A DNA stretch of 64,000 bases from NCBI RefSeq assembly GCF_010548305.1, contig NZ_JAAGLV010000016.1, positions 155,599-219,598 of the forward strand, in the 5' to 3' direction. Under the pieces are notes generated by a model. That model saw only the letters and a list, made by a program, of their open reading frames with translations, searched no databases and was not told the DNA's origin. Positions 1-8,446 of the stretch are shown here, piece after piece; positions within the stretch are counted from its first letter, which is position 1, and the number at the start of each line of letters is the position of its first letter. This stretch comes from Streptomyces sp. SID13031. Its GTDB lineage: Bacteria; Actinomycetota; Actinomycetes; Propionibacteriales; Kribbellaceae. A program made the position numbers and the translations under genes.

Positions 1-257
1 ACCGCCAGCAGCAACGGCTCCATGCGAGGCTCCAGCCGACGTCGAGCATGCTGGACAACGTCGGCCGGAGTCCATCCCCGCTCCCACGCCGAGCGGACCA
101 GCGTCCGCAGGAACTCCTGCAGGACCCGATCCACCTGACCTTGGTCGCATTCGTCGTGCCCGCCCAGTTGGGCCAGCAGACCGTCCGCGCGCCAGTCATC
201 GAGCACGACGGCAGCGGCCGCCGTCGGCAGCAGGTACAGGATCTCGGCATCACTCAC
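1..257 (-). CDS. DUF2786-like protein, N-terminal part (cut by window edge)
   Basis: Reading the minus strand from a GTG at 257 gives an uninterrupted 85-residue frame that runs off the left edge. It begins VSDAEILYLLPTAAAAVV and contains SAWERGWTPADVV followed by an Arg-rich helix. The AWERGW-PADxV signature resembles the N-terminal half of actinobacterial DUF2786 proteins, whose function is unknown. An in-frame TTG lies 27 bases further upstream and could be the start instead. The family call is from memory and rests on a short stretch. Confidence 0.5.
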   Translation of the reverse strand, partial: MSDAEILYLLPTAAAAVVLDDWRADGLLAQLGGHDECDQGQVDRVLQEFLRTLVRSAWERGWTPADVVQHARRRLEPRMEPLLLA

Positions 258-356
258 GCGGACGAGTTTGTCACCCGAAGCCAATCTCCCGCAGGCCGCG
301 CGGTCATCCCTGTGGATAACGGTCGATCGGCAAGAGGAGGGTCCTCCAGTAAGTTC

Positions 357-420
357 GCTGTCACTGGTACTGACAGCGCCGGAGTACCGAACTCATCTCT
401 GCGATGAGTTCCGGTGTTCC
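357..420. promoter_or_regulatory. two adjacent hairpins between divergent genes
   Basis: A perfect 7-bp dyad (GCTGTCA, 7-nt loop, TGACAGC) spans 357-377. A second, longer hairpin spans 381-420: GAACTCAT and ATGAGTTC pair around a CTCTGCG loop and the stem extends with mismatches to GGAGTACC/GGTGTTCC. Both sit between the divergent genes at 257 and 463, so they could be an operator plus a 5-prime UTR hairpin, or a terminator. No T-tract follows. Confidence 0.4.
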
Positions 421-431
421 GCGCGGTCTTA

Positions 432-447
432 AGTTGTGACAGCAAGC
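432..447. repeat. 16-bp direct repeat, copy 1
   Basis: AGTTGTGACAGCAAGC ends 15 bases upstream of the ATG at 463. The identical 16-mer recurs at 3380-3395, about 60 bases upstream of another plus-strand gene. The TGTGAC core resembles half of a CRP-family operator. A regulatory role is an inference. Confidence 0.5.
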
Positions 448-462
448 TTCGAAGGAGCAGCC

Positions 463-747
463 ATGAGCGCAGCAGTGATCCGTTACCAGACCAAACCGGA
501 AGCGGCCGACGAGAACCAGCGCCTGATCGAGAAGGTCTTCGCCGAGCTGGCGACCGCAGCCCCGCCAGGCCTGACCTACAGCAGCTTCCGCCTCGCCGAC
601 GGAGTCACCTTTGTCCATGTCTTCGACGGCGAAGGCGTGACCGACCTGGCCGCTTTCCAGGAGTTCCAGCGCACCCTCCCCGACCGCCTCGCGGTCGCTC
701 CCGTCCTCGAGGACGCCACCCGAGTCGGCTCGTACCTGGCACGATGA
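463..747 (+). CDS. small monooxygenase-like (dimeric alpha/beta-barrel) protein
   Basis: A 94-residue protein. The N-terminal strand AAVIRYQTKP, the following helix DENQRLIEKVFAEL, the aromatic strand TYSSFRL and the segment VTFVHVF match the ferredoxin-like fold of ABM-type monooxygenases and related dimeric barrels. No catalytic residue identifies a substrate. I chose the ATG at 463 because GGAG lies about 6 bases upstream; a longer frame starts with GTG at 436. It is a single gene, divergent from the DUF2786-like gene, with the hairpins at 357-420 and the 16-bp repeat upstream. Confidence 0.6.
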   Translation: MSAAVIRYQTKPEAADENQRLIEKVFAELATAAPPGLTYSSFRLADGVTFVHVFDGEGVTDLAAFQEFQRTLPDRLAVAPVLEDATRVGSYLAR

Positions 748-782
748 CCTGCCCCAAAGGCTCCTGTCACCGCGGATTCTGA

Positions 783-1544
783 TCAGCTCGAGGCGGCGCC
801 GTCGATCACCAGCACCTGACCGTTCACGTTGGTCTGCTCCAGCAACAGCATCCGGACGACGGGGACGACCTCCTCCGGCTCGGTCAGGTGGCCGGTGGGG
901 GTCCGCCGGACGATCTGATCGAGCTGGGTCTGGCCGAGCACCGCCGACATCTCCGAGGCGAAGAAGCCGGGCGCGACGGAGTTGACCAGCACGCGGCCAC
1001 CCAGTTCGCGAGCCATCGACCGGGTCGCGGCGTCCATCCCGCCCTTCGTCGCGGAGTACGCGACGAGCCCCGGATACCCACGCTGTGCGCAGATCGAGGT
1101 GACGTTGACGATCCGGCCCTTCAGTCCCTTGGCGAGCATCCGGCGCAGGACGAACCGGGTCAGCACGAGTGGCGAGGTGAGATTGGTCTGGATGATGCCC
1201 GCGAGCTGCTCGGCCGACGTGTGCACGTGCAGGGAGTCCTGGCCGACCGCGGCGTTGTTCACCAGGCCGTCGACCGGGCCGAGCTTCTCCTCGACCTCCT
1301 TGACGAACACCTGCGTCGCCTTGGCGTCGTTCACGTCCACTGAGCCGACGTGCAGCTGTTCCGGGTACTTCGTCGCCAGCGCCGTCAGTTCGGCGGTCAC
1401 GGTCCGCGCGAACGCGGCCACCTTGACGCCGGAGTCCAGCAGATCGGTGACGATCGCGAGCCCGAGCCCGCGCGAACCACCGGAGACGAGCACCACCGAG
1501 GACGGCCCTACCGAGGACGGCAGAGCCGCGGTCTGGTCAGACAT
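783..1544 (-). CDS. short-chain dehydrogenase/reductase, FabG-like
   Basis: A 253-residue NAD(P)-dependent SDR. The Rossmann glycine motif GGSRGLG is at residues 22-28, NNAA at 96-99, and the catalytic Ser150, Tyr163 and Lys167 (YSATK) are all present, so it should be active. It is the last gene of a three-gene minus-strand operon (ACP, AMP ligase, SDR); its start overlaps the ligase stop by 8 bases. In that context a beta-keto or beta-hydroxyacyl thioester on the ACP is a likely substrate, but the sequence does not prove this. Confidence 0.85.
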   Translation of the reverse strand: MSDQTAALPSSVGPSSVVLVSGGSRGLGLAIVTDLLDSGVKVAAFARTVTAELTALATKYPEQLHVGSVDVNDAKATQVFVKEVEEKLGPVDGLVNNAAVGQDSLHVHTSAEQLAGIIQTNLTSPLVLTRFVLRRMLAKGLKGRIVNVTSICAQRGYPGLVAYSATKGGMDAATRSMARELGGRVLVNSVAPGFFASEMSAVLGQTQLDQIVRRTPTGHLTEPEEVVPVVRMLLLEQTNVNGQVLVIDGAASS

Positions 1545-2793
1545 CGCTCTTCAACGTCTCCTTCTGCGGGATCTGGTCGAGAAACTTGATCCGCCGCGGT
1601 ACGCCGTAGTCCGGCAACCGGTTGGAACACCACTGGACCAGATCGTCGTCGGTGATCGGCCCGATGCTCGAGTTGGCCACCACCTCGGCGGCGACCATCC
1701 TGCCGACCAGCGGCGCCTTGCGCGCGAACACTCGCGCCCACGCGACGCCCGGGTGGGCGATCAGTACGTTGCGGACCAGGCCCGCCGACACCTTCGAGCC
1801 CCCGACGTTGATCTCGTCGGTATCCAGCCGGCCGGTGATCAGTACCCGGTCGCCGGCGAACTCGACCCGGTCGCCAGTGCGGACGGCTCCGTCCATACCG
1901 GCTCCGTGGTGCGGCGACGTGATGATCAGCTCGTCGCCGTCGACGGAGATGATCGGGCGCTCGTCATCGGCGGCGGGCTCGCGATCGAGCCAGGCCTTGG
2001 GGAACCCGGCCTGACCGTCATGGACGACGATCGACGCGCCGACCTCGGACGAGGCGTAGATCCAGGAGACGCGCGCCTTCGGGAAGATCTCGCGCAGCCG
2101 GTCGAGGATCGTCTGGTCCACCGGCTCGCCGCCGAGGGTGATCTGCTCGAGCGGCACCTTGGCGAGCGCCTCGGTGTCGCGGTAGATCGTCTGGCGCCAG
2201 AAGGTCGGCGTACCGGAGGCCGCGGTGACGCCGTGCTCGGCGGCGATCGACGGCCAGATCTCCAGCTCGGACGGCTCGATCACGACCAGGCCCTGGTCGG
2301 CCTGGGTCAGCGAGAGCATCACGACCTGCCACCACGCGTAGGTGCCTGGTGAGTAGGGCAGCAGCCACGTCCGCGGCTGCTGCTGGGTGGTGACGGTGGT
2401 CAGCGATTCGAGGGTATGGCCGATCCGCGTCGGGCGGCCGGTCGAGCCGGAGGTGAGCAGCCAGGCGCGGCCGGATTCCTCCACCCGCTTGAGTTTCGCG
2501 GGCTCGACGGAGTGCTCGTCACCTTTGGCGATGACGATCGCGAAGCCGGAGTCGCCGAGTTCCTCGCGCATGCTCAGGTCGACCCGCGAAGTGGTGGCGA
2601 CGAGCAGTTCGGTGCCGTGGACCGCGTGATGCCGTACTGCGGCCAGCGCGTCCGCGCCGTTGTCGACCAGGACCGCGGCCGGTGACGGCAGCTGCGGCAG
2701 TTTGTGCAGAGTTCGCCACGTCACGGTCTTGCCGCCGGCGACGACGGTGTTGTCGTCCCCGATCAGGGCGGTGGACCGGCGCCGCGTGGTCAC
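1537..2793 (-). CDS. AMP-dependent acyl ligase (ANL superfamily)
   Basis: A 418-residue adenylate-forming enzyme, shorter than the usual 500-plus residues because the N-terminal subdomain is reduced. The phosphate-binding loop TSGSTGRPT is at residues 114-122. An acidic adenosine-binding stretch ending in RTGDR lies in the middle, and the C-terminal subdomain ends QKETLKSDV, which retains a candidate catalytic lysine. The GTG start overlaps the stop of the upstream ACP gene by 4 bases (GTGA), so the two are probably translationally coupled. Inferred role: activate a carboxylic acid and load it onto that ACP for reduction by the SDR. Confidence 0.8.
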   Translation of the reverse strand: MTTRRRSTALIGDDNTVVAGGKTVTWRTLHKLPQLPSPAAVLVDNGADALAAVRHHAVHGTELLVATTSRVDLSMREELGDSGFAIVIAKGDEHSVEPAKLKRVEESGRAWLLTSGSTGRPTRIGHTLESLTTVTTQQQPRTWLLPYSPGTYAWWQVVMLSLTQADQGLVVIEPSELEIWPSIAAEHGVTAASGTPTFWRQTIYRDTEALAKVPLEQITLGGEPVDQTILDRLREIFPKARVSWIYASSEVGASIVVHDGQAGFPKAWLDREPAADDERPIISVDGDELIITSPHHGAGMDGAVRTGDRVEFAGDRVLITGRLDTDEINVGGSKVSAGLVRNVLIAHPGVAWARVFARKAPLVGRMVAAEVVANSSIGPITDDDLVQWCSNRLPDYGVPRRIKFLDQIPQKETLKSDV

Positions 2794-3041
2794 GCCGACT
2801 GGAGCTGCTCGATGAAGTCCAGCACGTCGCCGACCTTGGCGATCTGGCGCAGACCGGGAGCGTCGAAGTTCAGCTCGTCCCCGATCTCGTCCTCCACCCG
2901 CAGCGCCAGCTCGGAGAAGTCCAGCGAGCGGAAGCCGATCTCCCGCAGGTCGGCACCGTCGTCGGCCGGCAGCGTCTTGCCCTGCGCCTTCAGCACCGCT
3001 CCCATCAGGTCCCGGATCTGCTCCCGCGTCAGCTCAGCCAT
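2790..3041 (-). CDS. acyl carrier protein
   Basis: An 83-residue acidic helical protein with the phosphopantetheine motif GFRSLDF. Ser39 is the attachment residue, in place of the more common DSL context. The ATG at 3041 gives a normal ACP length; an upstream in-frame start would add 13 residues of no ACP character. It heads the operon with the AMP ligase and SDR. This set of three is typical of specialised acyl modification rather than bulk fatty-acid synthesis. It lies about 5 kb from the first pse gene. Confidence 0.85.
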   Translation of the reverse strand: MAELTREQIRDLMGAVLKAQGKTLPADDGADLREIGFRSLDFSELALRVEDEIGDELNFDAPGLRQIAKVGDVLDFIEQLQSA

Positions 3042-3083
3042 GACCACAGAGCCTAGCGGCTGTGGTGCGGGCGGTGACACGGT

Positions 3084-3266
3084 CTACTGCACCTCCGGAG
3101 CTGGGTCGACGGCTGCTTCCGGGGCGGAGCTGGAAAGTTTCTGCCGCAACCGCCGGACGCGGTCCCGGATCTCCCAGCCGATCAGCGCGATCATCGGGGT
3201 GGCAGCGGCGATCGCGGCGAGCAGAATCTCCTCGACCGGCAATCCCGCGATGTGCTGGGCAGGCAA
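3084..3266 (-). CDS. small single-pass membrane protein
   Basis: A 60-residue protein. The TTG at 3266 is preferred because GGAGGT lies exactly 7 bases upstream; the longer ATG frame from 3359 has no such site and would run across the intergenic region. Residues 14-30 (ILLAAIAAATPMIALIG) form one membrane helix, followed by a basic stretch RDRVRRLRQK and an acidic, Pro-rich tail, so the C-terminus is probably cytoplasmic. No family is recognised. It is transcribed toward the ACP operon and could be its first gene. Confidence 0.55.
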   Translation of the reverse strand: MPAQHIAGLPVEEILLAAIAAATPMIALIGWEIRDRVRRLRQKLSSSAPEAAVDPAPEVQ

Positions 3267-3379
3267 GCTCGTGACCTCCCGTGCGCTGTGTGACGGACCA
3301 GGGAGAGTTCGCCTACTCAGTGTAGGCGCGTGCCCCCACTTGGTAAACGGCTCATACACTGTGACCGTTTGTCAGCAGT

Positions 3380-3395
3380 AGTTGTGACAGCAAGC
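3380..3395. repeat. 16-bp direct repeat, copy 2
   Basis: Identical to 432-447 (AGTTGTGACAGCAAGC). It lies in the region between the divergent genes at 3266 and 3455. A related TGTGACCGTTTGTCAGC stretch sits just upstream at about 3360-3376, so this may be a clustered operator. Confidence 0.5.
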
Positions 3396-3454
3396 GAACT
3401 TTTCGTCGTCCGGGGCTCTCTTCCGTGTGCAAGGACGCGACCGAGAGGACCGGT

Positions 3455-6034
3455 ATGACGAGACCAGGACGGGCGATGGGGCTTGCCTCGATGGTGAGCC
3501 TGCCCGTGCTTCCGCTCGCCTGGTTCATCGCGCTGCAGGACCATGCGCCGTGGATGTCCGGCGCGTACCTGGGCTACCTGCTGGTCGTGATCGCGGTCCC
3601 TGGCACGCTGTTCTGGCGCCGGCTGACCGGTGGTACCGGCTGGTTCACCGTCGACGCCGCGCTCGGGACGTCGTTCGGGCTGGCGGTCGAGGCGCTGATC
3701 TACCCGATCGGCCGGTACTTCGACATCCCGCTGGCGGCCCTGGTGATGCCGGCGCTCGCGGTGGGCGTCTACCGCGCGGTGCCGCGAAGCAAGCTGCCGG
3801 TGAAACCGACGCCCTGGTGGGCGATGGCCGGCGTGATGGTCGCCGTCGGTGTGGTCGCGGCCTGGTTCGTCCGGGTCGGCTCGCAGCTCATCCCCGTCGA
3901 CGGGCCGGCGGCGCTGCGCTCGGACTCCGACGCGGCCCGCAATCTGTCACTGGCCGCTGAGCTGACCCATCACTTCCCGCCGGAGATCCCCTACGCCTCC
4001 GGCAGACCGCTGACCAGCCACTTCGCCGTCTACGACCACCTGGCGTCGGCGCACTGGATCACGAGTGTCGAGCTCGACGTACTGACGCAGCGGATGGCGC
4101 CCTTCGCCTTCCTCCTCCTGACGGTCCTCGGCGCGGCAGCCGTCGGCGTAGTACTGACCGGTCGTGCAGTGGCGGCTCCGATCGCCGCTGGGCTCACAGT
4201 GGCCGCTGGGGATCTCTCAGGCTGGCCGTGGGCCGTCGATGCGCGGTTGTTCAATGACAGCCCGTTCTCGATGGTCCAGCTGACCAACCCCTCGCAGGCG
4301 TTCTCCACCGTGCTGGTGCTGCCGCTGATAGCCGTCACTGCACTGTTGCTCCGCCGGAAGCCCACGCAGACGCGTGCACAGGTCATCGGCATGCTGGTAG
4401 CGGCCGCCGTACTCATCGCTGCCGTCTCCGCGACCAAGGCGTCCGCACTCCCCGTGTACGCCGTTGGGCTGGTCGCCGCCTGGGGCTACCTCACCGTGCA
4501 GGCCCGTCGCCTCAACCTGCGCGGCCTGGTGCTCGGGGTGGGCGTCGCCGCTTGCTATGGGTTCACCTTCCTCGTCGTACTGCGCGGCAAGGAGTCCAAC
4601 GTCGAGTTCCATCCGGCCCGGACCTTCCGGCACATGATGGACGTGATGACCGCACTCCACACCACTGCTGCCTTGGTGGTGATCGCAGTAGTGGTGGTGA
4701 TCGGCTGGCTGCTGCCGGCGGTCGGTGCTCTGCTCATCCGGCGGCGACTGCCTCGCGATCCGATGGTGCTGTTGCTGCTGGTCAGCCTGGTCAGCTCGGT
4801 CATTGCTGCCGGCCTGCTGTACGACAGTGGTCAGACACAGGTCTTCTTCGTCCGCACCGGCTTCATCTACGGCGTCCTGCTCGCGACCTGGGGTCTGGGG
4901 TCACTCGACCGCAAGCAGTACTACGTCGCCGCGCCGGCACTGCTGATCGGAGCCGCGGCGATCTACTGGGGTCGCTACCGCTCGGAAGACTCGTGTACCA
5001 GCGCGAACTGCTTCGCGCAGCCGATGGTGGTCGCCCTGGTCATCGCTGTCATCGGCGTTGGCGCCCTTGGGTTGTTGTTGCGCTTGAAGCGGCAGTTGTG
5101 GGCGGTGCTCGCAGTCTCGGTGGTGCTCGGGTTGACGGTGTCGCCGACGCTGGGGTCGCTGAAGGAGTTCGCCGCGCCCGCGCTGACGGCGTACGAGTCG
5201 ATCGCACCGGGTGGGATCGAGGCAGCCCGCTTCATCCGGCGGAACTCGGGACCCGACGATCTGATCGCCACGAACATCCACTGCCGCCAGGCGGGGGCGG
5301 ATCGCTGCCTCACCGGGTCCTACTGGCTCGCCGGGTACGCCGAGCGGCGGGTGCTGGTGGAGGGCTGGGCCTTCACCCAGCGGGTCGACGACAGCTATGC
5401 GGGTGACGAGAAGACCCAAGGGGCCTTCTGGAATCCCGAGCGGCTACGGCTCAACGACGAGGCTTTCACCGCGCCGACCAGGGAAGTACTGGAGACGCTG
5501 CGCACGCAGTACGGAGTGCAGTGGCTGCTGGCAGACGAGCGAGTCGGGACACCACCGGAGGCCCTGGAACGCTTGGCGGAGTTGCGCTTCCACTACGGCA
5601 CAGTCCGCGTCTACCAGCTCTACCCACCACCGACCGCCGGCCCGTTCCCCTCCCAATCCCCCTGTCCGACCACCACGCCGTCACAGACTCCAAGCGGCTT
5701 CCCGTCCCAGACCCCAAACTTCCCCACCCAGACACCATCCGGTTTCCCGACGCAAACACCCAGTGGGTTCCCGACGCAGACACCGAGCGGTTCTCCGACG
5801 CAGACGCCTACTCAGACGCCTTCGCCGTGTGTGTCACAGACACCGAGTGGTTCTCCGTCCCAGACACCATCCGGTTTCCCGAGCCAGACACCCAGCGGGT
5901 TCCCGTCGTCGCAGACGCCCAGTGGGTTCCCGTCCTCGCAGACGCCCAGTGGGTTCCCGTCCTCGCAGACGCCCAGTGGGTTCCCGTCCTCGCAGACGCC
6001 CGGTGGATTCCCGTCCTCCAGCTCCACCCCGTAG
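3455..6034 (+). CDS. large multi-pass membrane protein (GT-C-like glycosyltransferase) with Thr/Pro-rich repeat tail
   Basis: An 859-residue protein, start ATG at 3455 after GAGAGGA. Residues 1 to about 580 hold a dozen or more hydrophobic segments. A soluble C-terminal domain follows with DLIATNIHC, ERRVLVEGWAF and a late YGVQWLLAD motif. The same motifs occur in the proteins at 21036 and 23542, so the three are paralogues. The architecture (polytopic core plus extracytoplasmic domain) fits the GT-C superfamily that uses polyprenyl-phosphate sugars; no catalytic residue can be assigned. The last 130 residues are Gln-Thr-Pro-Ser-Gly-Phe-Pro repeats absent from the other two, probably an exposed stalk. 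Confidence 0.7.
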   Translation: MTRPGRAMGLASMVSLPVLPLAWFIALQDHAPWMSGAYLGYLLVVIAVPGTLFWRRLTGGTGWFTVDAALGTSFGLAVEALIYPIGRYFDIPLAALVMPALAVGVYRAVPRSKLPVKPTPWWAMAGVMVAVGVVAAWFVRVGSQLIPVDGPAALRSDSDAARNLSLAAELTHHFPPEIPYASGRPLTSHFAVYDHLASAHWITSVELDVLTQRMAPFAFLLLTVLGAAAVGVVLTGRAVAAPIAAGLTVAAGDLSGWPWAVDARLFNDSPFSMVQLTNPSQAFSTVLVLPLIAVTALLLRRKPTQTRAQVIGMLVAAAVLIAAVSATKASALPVYAVGLVAAWGYLTVQARRLNLRGLVLGVGVAACYGFTFLVVLRGKESNVEFHPARTFRHMMDVMTALHTTAALVVIAVVVVIGWLLPAVGALLIRRRLPRDPMVLLLLVSLVSSVIAAGLLYDSGQTQVFFVRTGFIYGVLLATWGLGSLDRKQYYVAAPALLIGAAAIYWGRYRSEDSCTSANCFAQPMVVALVIAVIGVGALGLLLRLKRQLWAVLAVSVVLGLTVSPTLGSLKEFAAPALTAYESIAPGGIEAARFIRRNSGPDDLIATNIHCRQAGADRCLTGSYWLAGYAERRVLVEGWAFTQRVDDSYAGDEKTQGAFWNPERLRLNDEAFTAPTREVLETLRTQYGVQWLLADERVGTPPEALERLAELRFHYGTVRVYQLYPPPTAGPFPSQSPCPTTTPSQTPSGFPSQTPNFPTQTPSGFPTQTPSGFPTQTPSGSPTQTPTQTPSPCVSQTPSGSPSQTPSGFPSQTPSGFPSSQTPSGFPSSQTPSGFPSSQTPSGFPSSQTPGGFPSSSSTP
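5900..6019 (+). repeat. 27-nt in-frame tandem repeat encoding SSQTPSGFP
   Basis: Units at 5900-5926, 5927-5953, 5954-5980 and 5981-6007 are nearly identical and a partial unit follows to 6019. More degenerate 21-27-nt units extend upstream to about 5660. The unit length keeps the reading frame, so copy number can change without breaking the gene. Confidence 0.9.
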
Positions 6035-6164
6035 CCCACCGACCAGCGGCAGTTTCCAGCCCACCGCCTGCACGCTATTTCGGCGGTTCACCCCTCCGGT
6101 TGCGGGAGCGGAAGGACGGCTCTGACGCCCGACCTCGCCCGGCGGGGCCCGTCCTCGCCAAGCG

Positions 6165-6252
6165 CGTCTGAGGGGTCAACCCCGCAATCGGTGGGTTGCC
6201 CCGCCAGATCCCGACGTGGCAACCCACCGTCTGAGGGGTTGACCCCTCAGAC
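6165..6252. terminator. bidirectional hairpin cluster between convergent genes
   Basis: Two perfect stems lie between convergent genes. CGGTGGGTTGCC (6189-6200) pairs with 6218-6229 across a 17-nt loop. GTCTGAGGGG (6229-6238) pairs with 6243-6252 across a TTGA loop. A copy of the GTCTGAGGGGT element also precedes them at 6166. There is no clear U-tract, as is common in high-GC actinobacteria. Confidence 0.7.
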
Positions 6253-6272
6253 GTCTCGCGATAGGTCGGGCG

Positions 6273-7847
6273 TCAGGCGATCGCTGGGAGCGGGAGGCTC
6301 TGGTTCGACGCGCGGTCCAGGGCTGTTACCGAGTACAGGTAGTGGTGGCCCTTCACTGCGGTGGTGTCGGTGAAGGTGGTGGTGCGTTGGGTGGTTAGGA
6401 GGTTGCGGGCGTCGTTGTCGGGGCACCAGTCGCCGGCGGTTAGGTCTCGGCGGTAGATCGCGTACGACGTGGTGTCGGCCGAGGTGGGCTTCCACTGCAA
6501 CCGCACGCCATCGCCCGCCCGGGAAGCGCGCAGTGCGTGGACCGGCAGCGGCGCACGCGAGTCGAGCGACGGCATCGCCGGTACGAGCGCCGGCCGCGTG
6601 TACCAGGTGCTGTTGAGCAGGCTGGTCGCACCGAGCCGGTCAGCGCGTACATCCTTGGCAGAGAAGAAGATGTCGCCCTTGACCTCGGGGATCGTGGTGT
6701 TGAAGGCCAGGTGGTCGCTCAACTCCGCCGGATCCGACCAGTCGGGCGACTGCGTCGACGTACCGACCTTGTAGGTCGCCTGACCGATGTAGAGATGCAC
6801 GTTGGTACCGCGGACCTGTTCGGCCCACCACGGCACGATCTTGTTGTAGTCGGCCGGAGCGAACCCACCAGCCCAGTAGACCTGCGGCACGATGTAGTCG
6901 ATCCACTCCTCGCGTACCCAACGTCGGGTGTCCGCAGCGAGATCGTCGTACGTCTGCACGCCCGCAGTGGTGTCAGAGCCGAGCGGGTCGGTCCCCTTGT
7001 TCCGCCAGACGGCGAAGGGCGAGATGCCGAACTTCACCCACGGCTTGGCCGCCTTGATCCGGTGCTGGAGCTCCTGGATCAACAGGTTGATGTTGTTCCG
7101 CCGCCACTCGGCCACAGTCGGGAAGCCTGCCCCGTACTGCGCATAGGTGGCCGCGTCGTCGAACACTTGGCCCGCCACCGGATACGGGTAGAAGTAGTCG
7201 TCGAAGTGCACACCATCGAGGTCGTAGTTCGAGACGGCGTCCATGATCGCGTCCTCGACCAGCTTACGAGCCGCCGGGATCCCCGGGTTGTAGTAGAGCT
7301 TGCCGCCGTAGGTGACCACCCACTCCGGATGCAGCCGGGCCGGGTGCGTCGGGATCAGCGCATTGAGGTTCGTGCCCATCGAGAGCCGGTACGGGTTGAA
7401 CCAGCCATGCAGTTCGAGGTTGCGCTTGTGCGCCTCGGTGACGGCGAACGCCAGCGGGTCGTAGCCGGGGTCGCCGCCCTGAGTGCCGGTCAGGTACTGC
7501 GACCACGGCTCCACCTTCGACGGCCAGAACGCGTCCGCGGTCGGCCGGATCTGCAGGATGACCGCGTTGTGGTGCTGCCGGACGGCATCGTCGAACCAGG
7601 TGAGCAACTCGGCCTTCTGCTGCTCGGCCGTCAGTCCGGTCCGCGACGGCCAGTCGATGTTCACCACCGACGCCACCCAGCTCGCCCGGAACTGCCGCAG
7701 CGGAGTACTCGGATCCGCGGCGCAACCGGACGAAGGCACCACGGCAGCGTCCGCGGCGGGTCGTGCGGCGCTCGCAGTACCGGTGAAGGCACCGGCCAGC
7801 AGGCAGGCTGACGCGCTGAGAAGACCCACGATCCGCCAGACTCTCAT
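6273..7847 (-). CDS. secreted glycosyl-hydrolase-like protein (GHL10 family) with C-terminal FnIII-like domain
   Basis: A 524-residue protein with a signal peptide (basic MRVWR, then a hydrophobic stretch, then Ala-rich ending). Residues about 45-390 show the GHL10/DUF187 barrel signatures: FRASWVASV near the start, then LQIRPTADAFWPS, LHGWFNPYR, a DGVHFDDYFYP strand carrying acidic residues, and IVPQVYW. The C-terminal 100 residues look like a fibronectin type III module. It probably acts outside the cell on a polysaccharide or peptidoglycan strand; the family's substrates are poorly known. It converges on the GT-C gene at 3455. Confidence 0.8.
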   Translation of the reverse strand: MRVWRIVGLLSASACLLAGAFTGTASAARPAADAAVVPSSGCAADPSTPLRQFRASWVASVVNIDWPSRTGLTAEQQKAELLTWFDDAVRQHHNAVILQIRPTADAFWPSKVEPWSQYLTGTQGGDPGYDPLAFAVTEAHKRNLELHGWFNPYRLSMGTNLNALIPTHPARLHPEWVVTYGGKLYYNPGIPAARKLVEDAIMDAVSNYDLDGVHFDDYFYPYPVAGQVFDDAATYAQYGAGFPTVAEWRRNNINLLIQELQHRIKAAKPWVKFGISPFAVWRNKGTDPLGSDTTAGVQTYDDLAADTRRWVREEWIDYIVPQVYWAGGFAPADYNKIVPWWAEQVRGTNVHLYIGQATYKVGTSTQSPDWSDPAELSDHLAFNTTIPEVKGDIFFSAKDVRADRLGATSLLNSTWYTRPALVPAMPSLDSRAPLPVHALRASRAGDGVRLQWKPTSADTTSYAIYRRDLTAGDWCPDNDARNLLTTQRTTTFTDTTAVKGHHYLYSVTALDRASNQSLPLPAIA

Positions 7848-7933
7848 GTCACTCTCCGACCGAGTTCGTAGATTAGGTCGAAAGATAGTTACACAGTTGG
7901 GCCGCGCGCAGAAGAGGTCGGTACGGTTGGGCC

Positions 7934-8446
7934 ATGCTGCGCCAGGCGACGGACGACGACGTCGACACCATCCGGACCCTGCGCAACCAGCAGGCCAACC
8001 GCGACGTCAGCATCACCACGCACGAGATCTCCGCCGAGGAGCACGCGGGCTGGTGGGCCAAGGCGAGCGTCGACCCAGCCCGCCGGGTGCTGATCTACGA
8101 ACGCGACGGCCGGACCGCCGGAGTGGTCAACTTCTTCGACCTCACCCGTACTACCGGCAGCTGGGGATTCTTCCTCGACGCCGACGGCCTGGCCGAGACC
8201 GGCGAGACGCTGCCCGCGTGGATCGAGGTGATGAAGGAAGCCACCGGCTACGCCTTCGACACCCTCGGCCTCGACGAGCTGACCGGCGAGGTGCTCGAGC
8301 ACAACACCGCAGTACGGCAGATGAACCGGCGCTTCCGTTTCGTCGAGGGCGAGCCGGAGCTCCGGTACGCCGATGGGCGCGACCTCACCGTGTTGCCGAT
8401 CAAGCTGGCCAGGGAAAACCGCCGCAAGCCGAAGGAGCCCAGATGA
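7934..8446 (+). CDS. pseH: PseH-like N-acetyltransferase (GNAT)
   Basis: A 170-residue GNAT-fold protein. It begins LRQATDDDVDTIRTLRNQ, has a central SWGFFLDAD strand and ends with EVLEHNTAVRQMNRRFRF, the typical late acceptor-binding region of PseH and related sugar acetyltransferases. It should acetylate the 4-amino group of UDP-4-amino-4,6-dideoxy-beta-L-AltNAc. Its stop overlaps the start of the pseudaminic acid synthase gene by 4 bases (ATGA), which supports this specific role over other GNATs. Confidence 0.8.
   Translation: MLRQATDDDVDTIRTLRNQQANRDVSITTHEISAEEHAGWWAKASVDPARRVLIYERDGRTAGVVNFFDLTRTTGSWGFFLDADGLAETGETLPAWIEVMKEATGYAFDTLGLDELTGEVLEHNTAVRQMNRRFRFVEGEPELRYADGRDLTVLPIKLARENRRKPKEPR

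Noticed and set aside
982..2352. Long plus-strand reading frame opposite the SDR and AMP ligase genes
   Set aside because: It is the antisense of two genes with clear catalytic motifs; its own translation is Arg/Pro-rich without any family pattern.
5900..6019. CRISPR array
   Set aside because: Units are contiguous, lie in frame within a gene and have no spacers.
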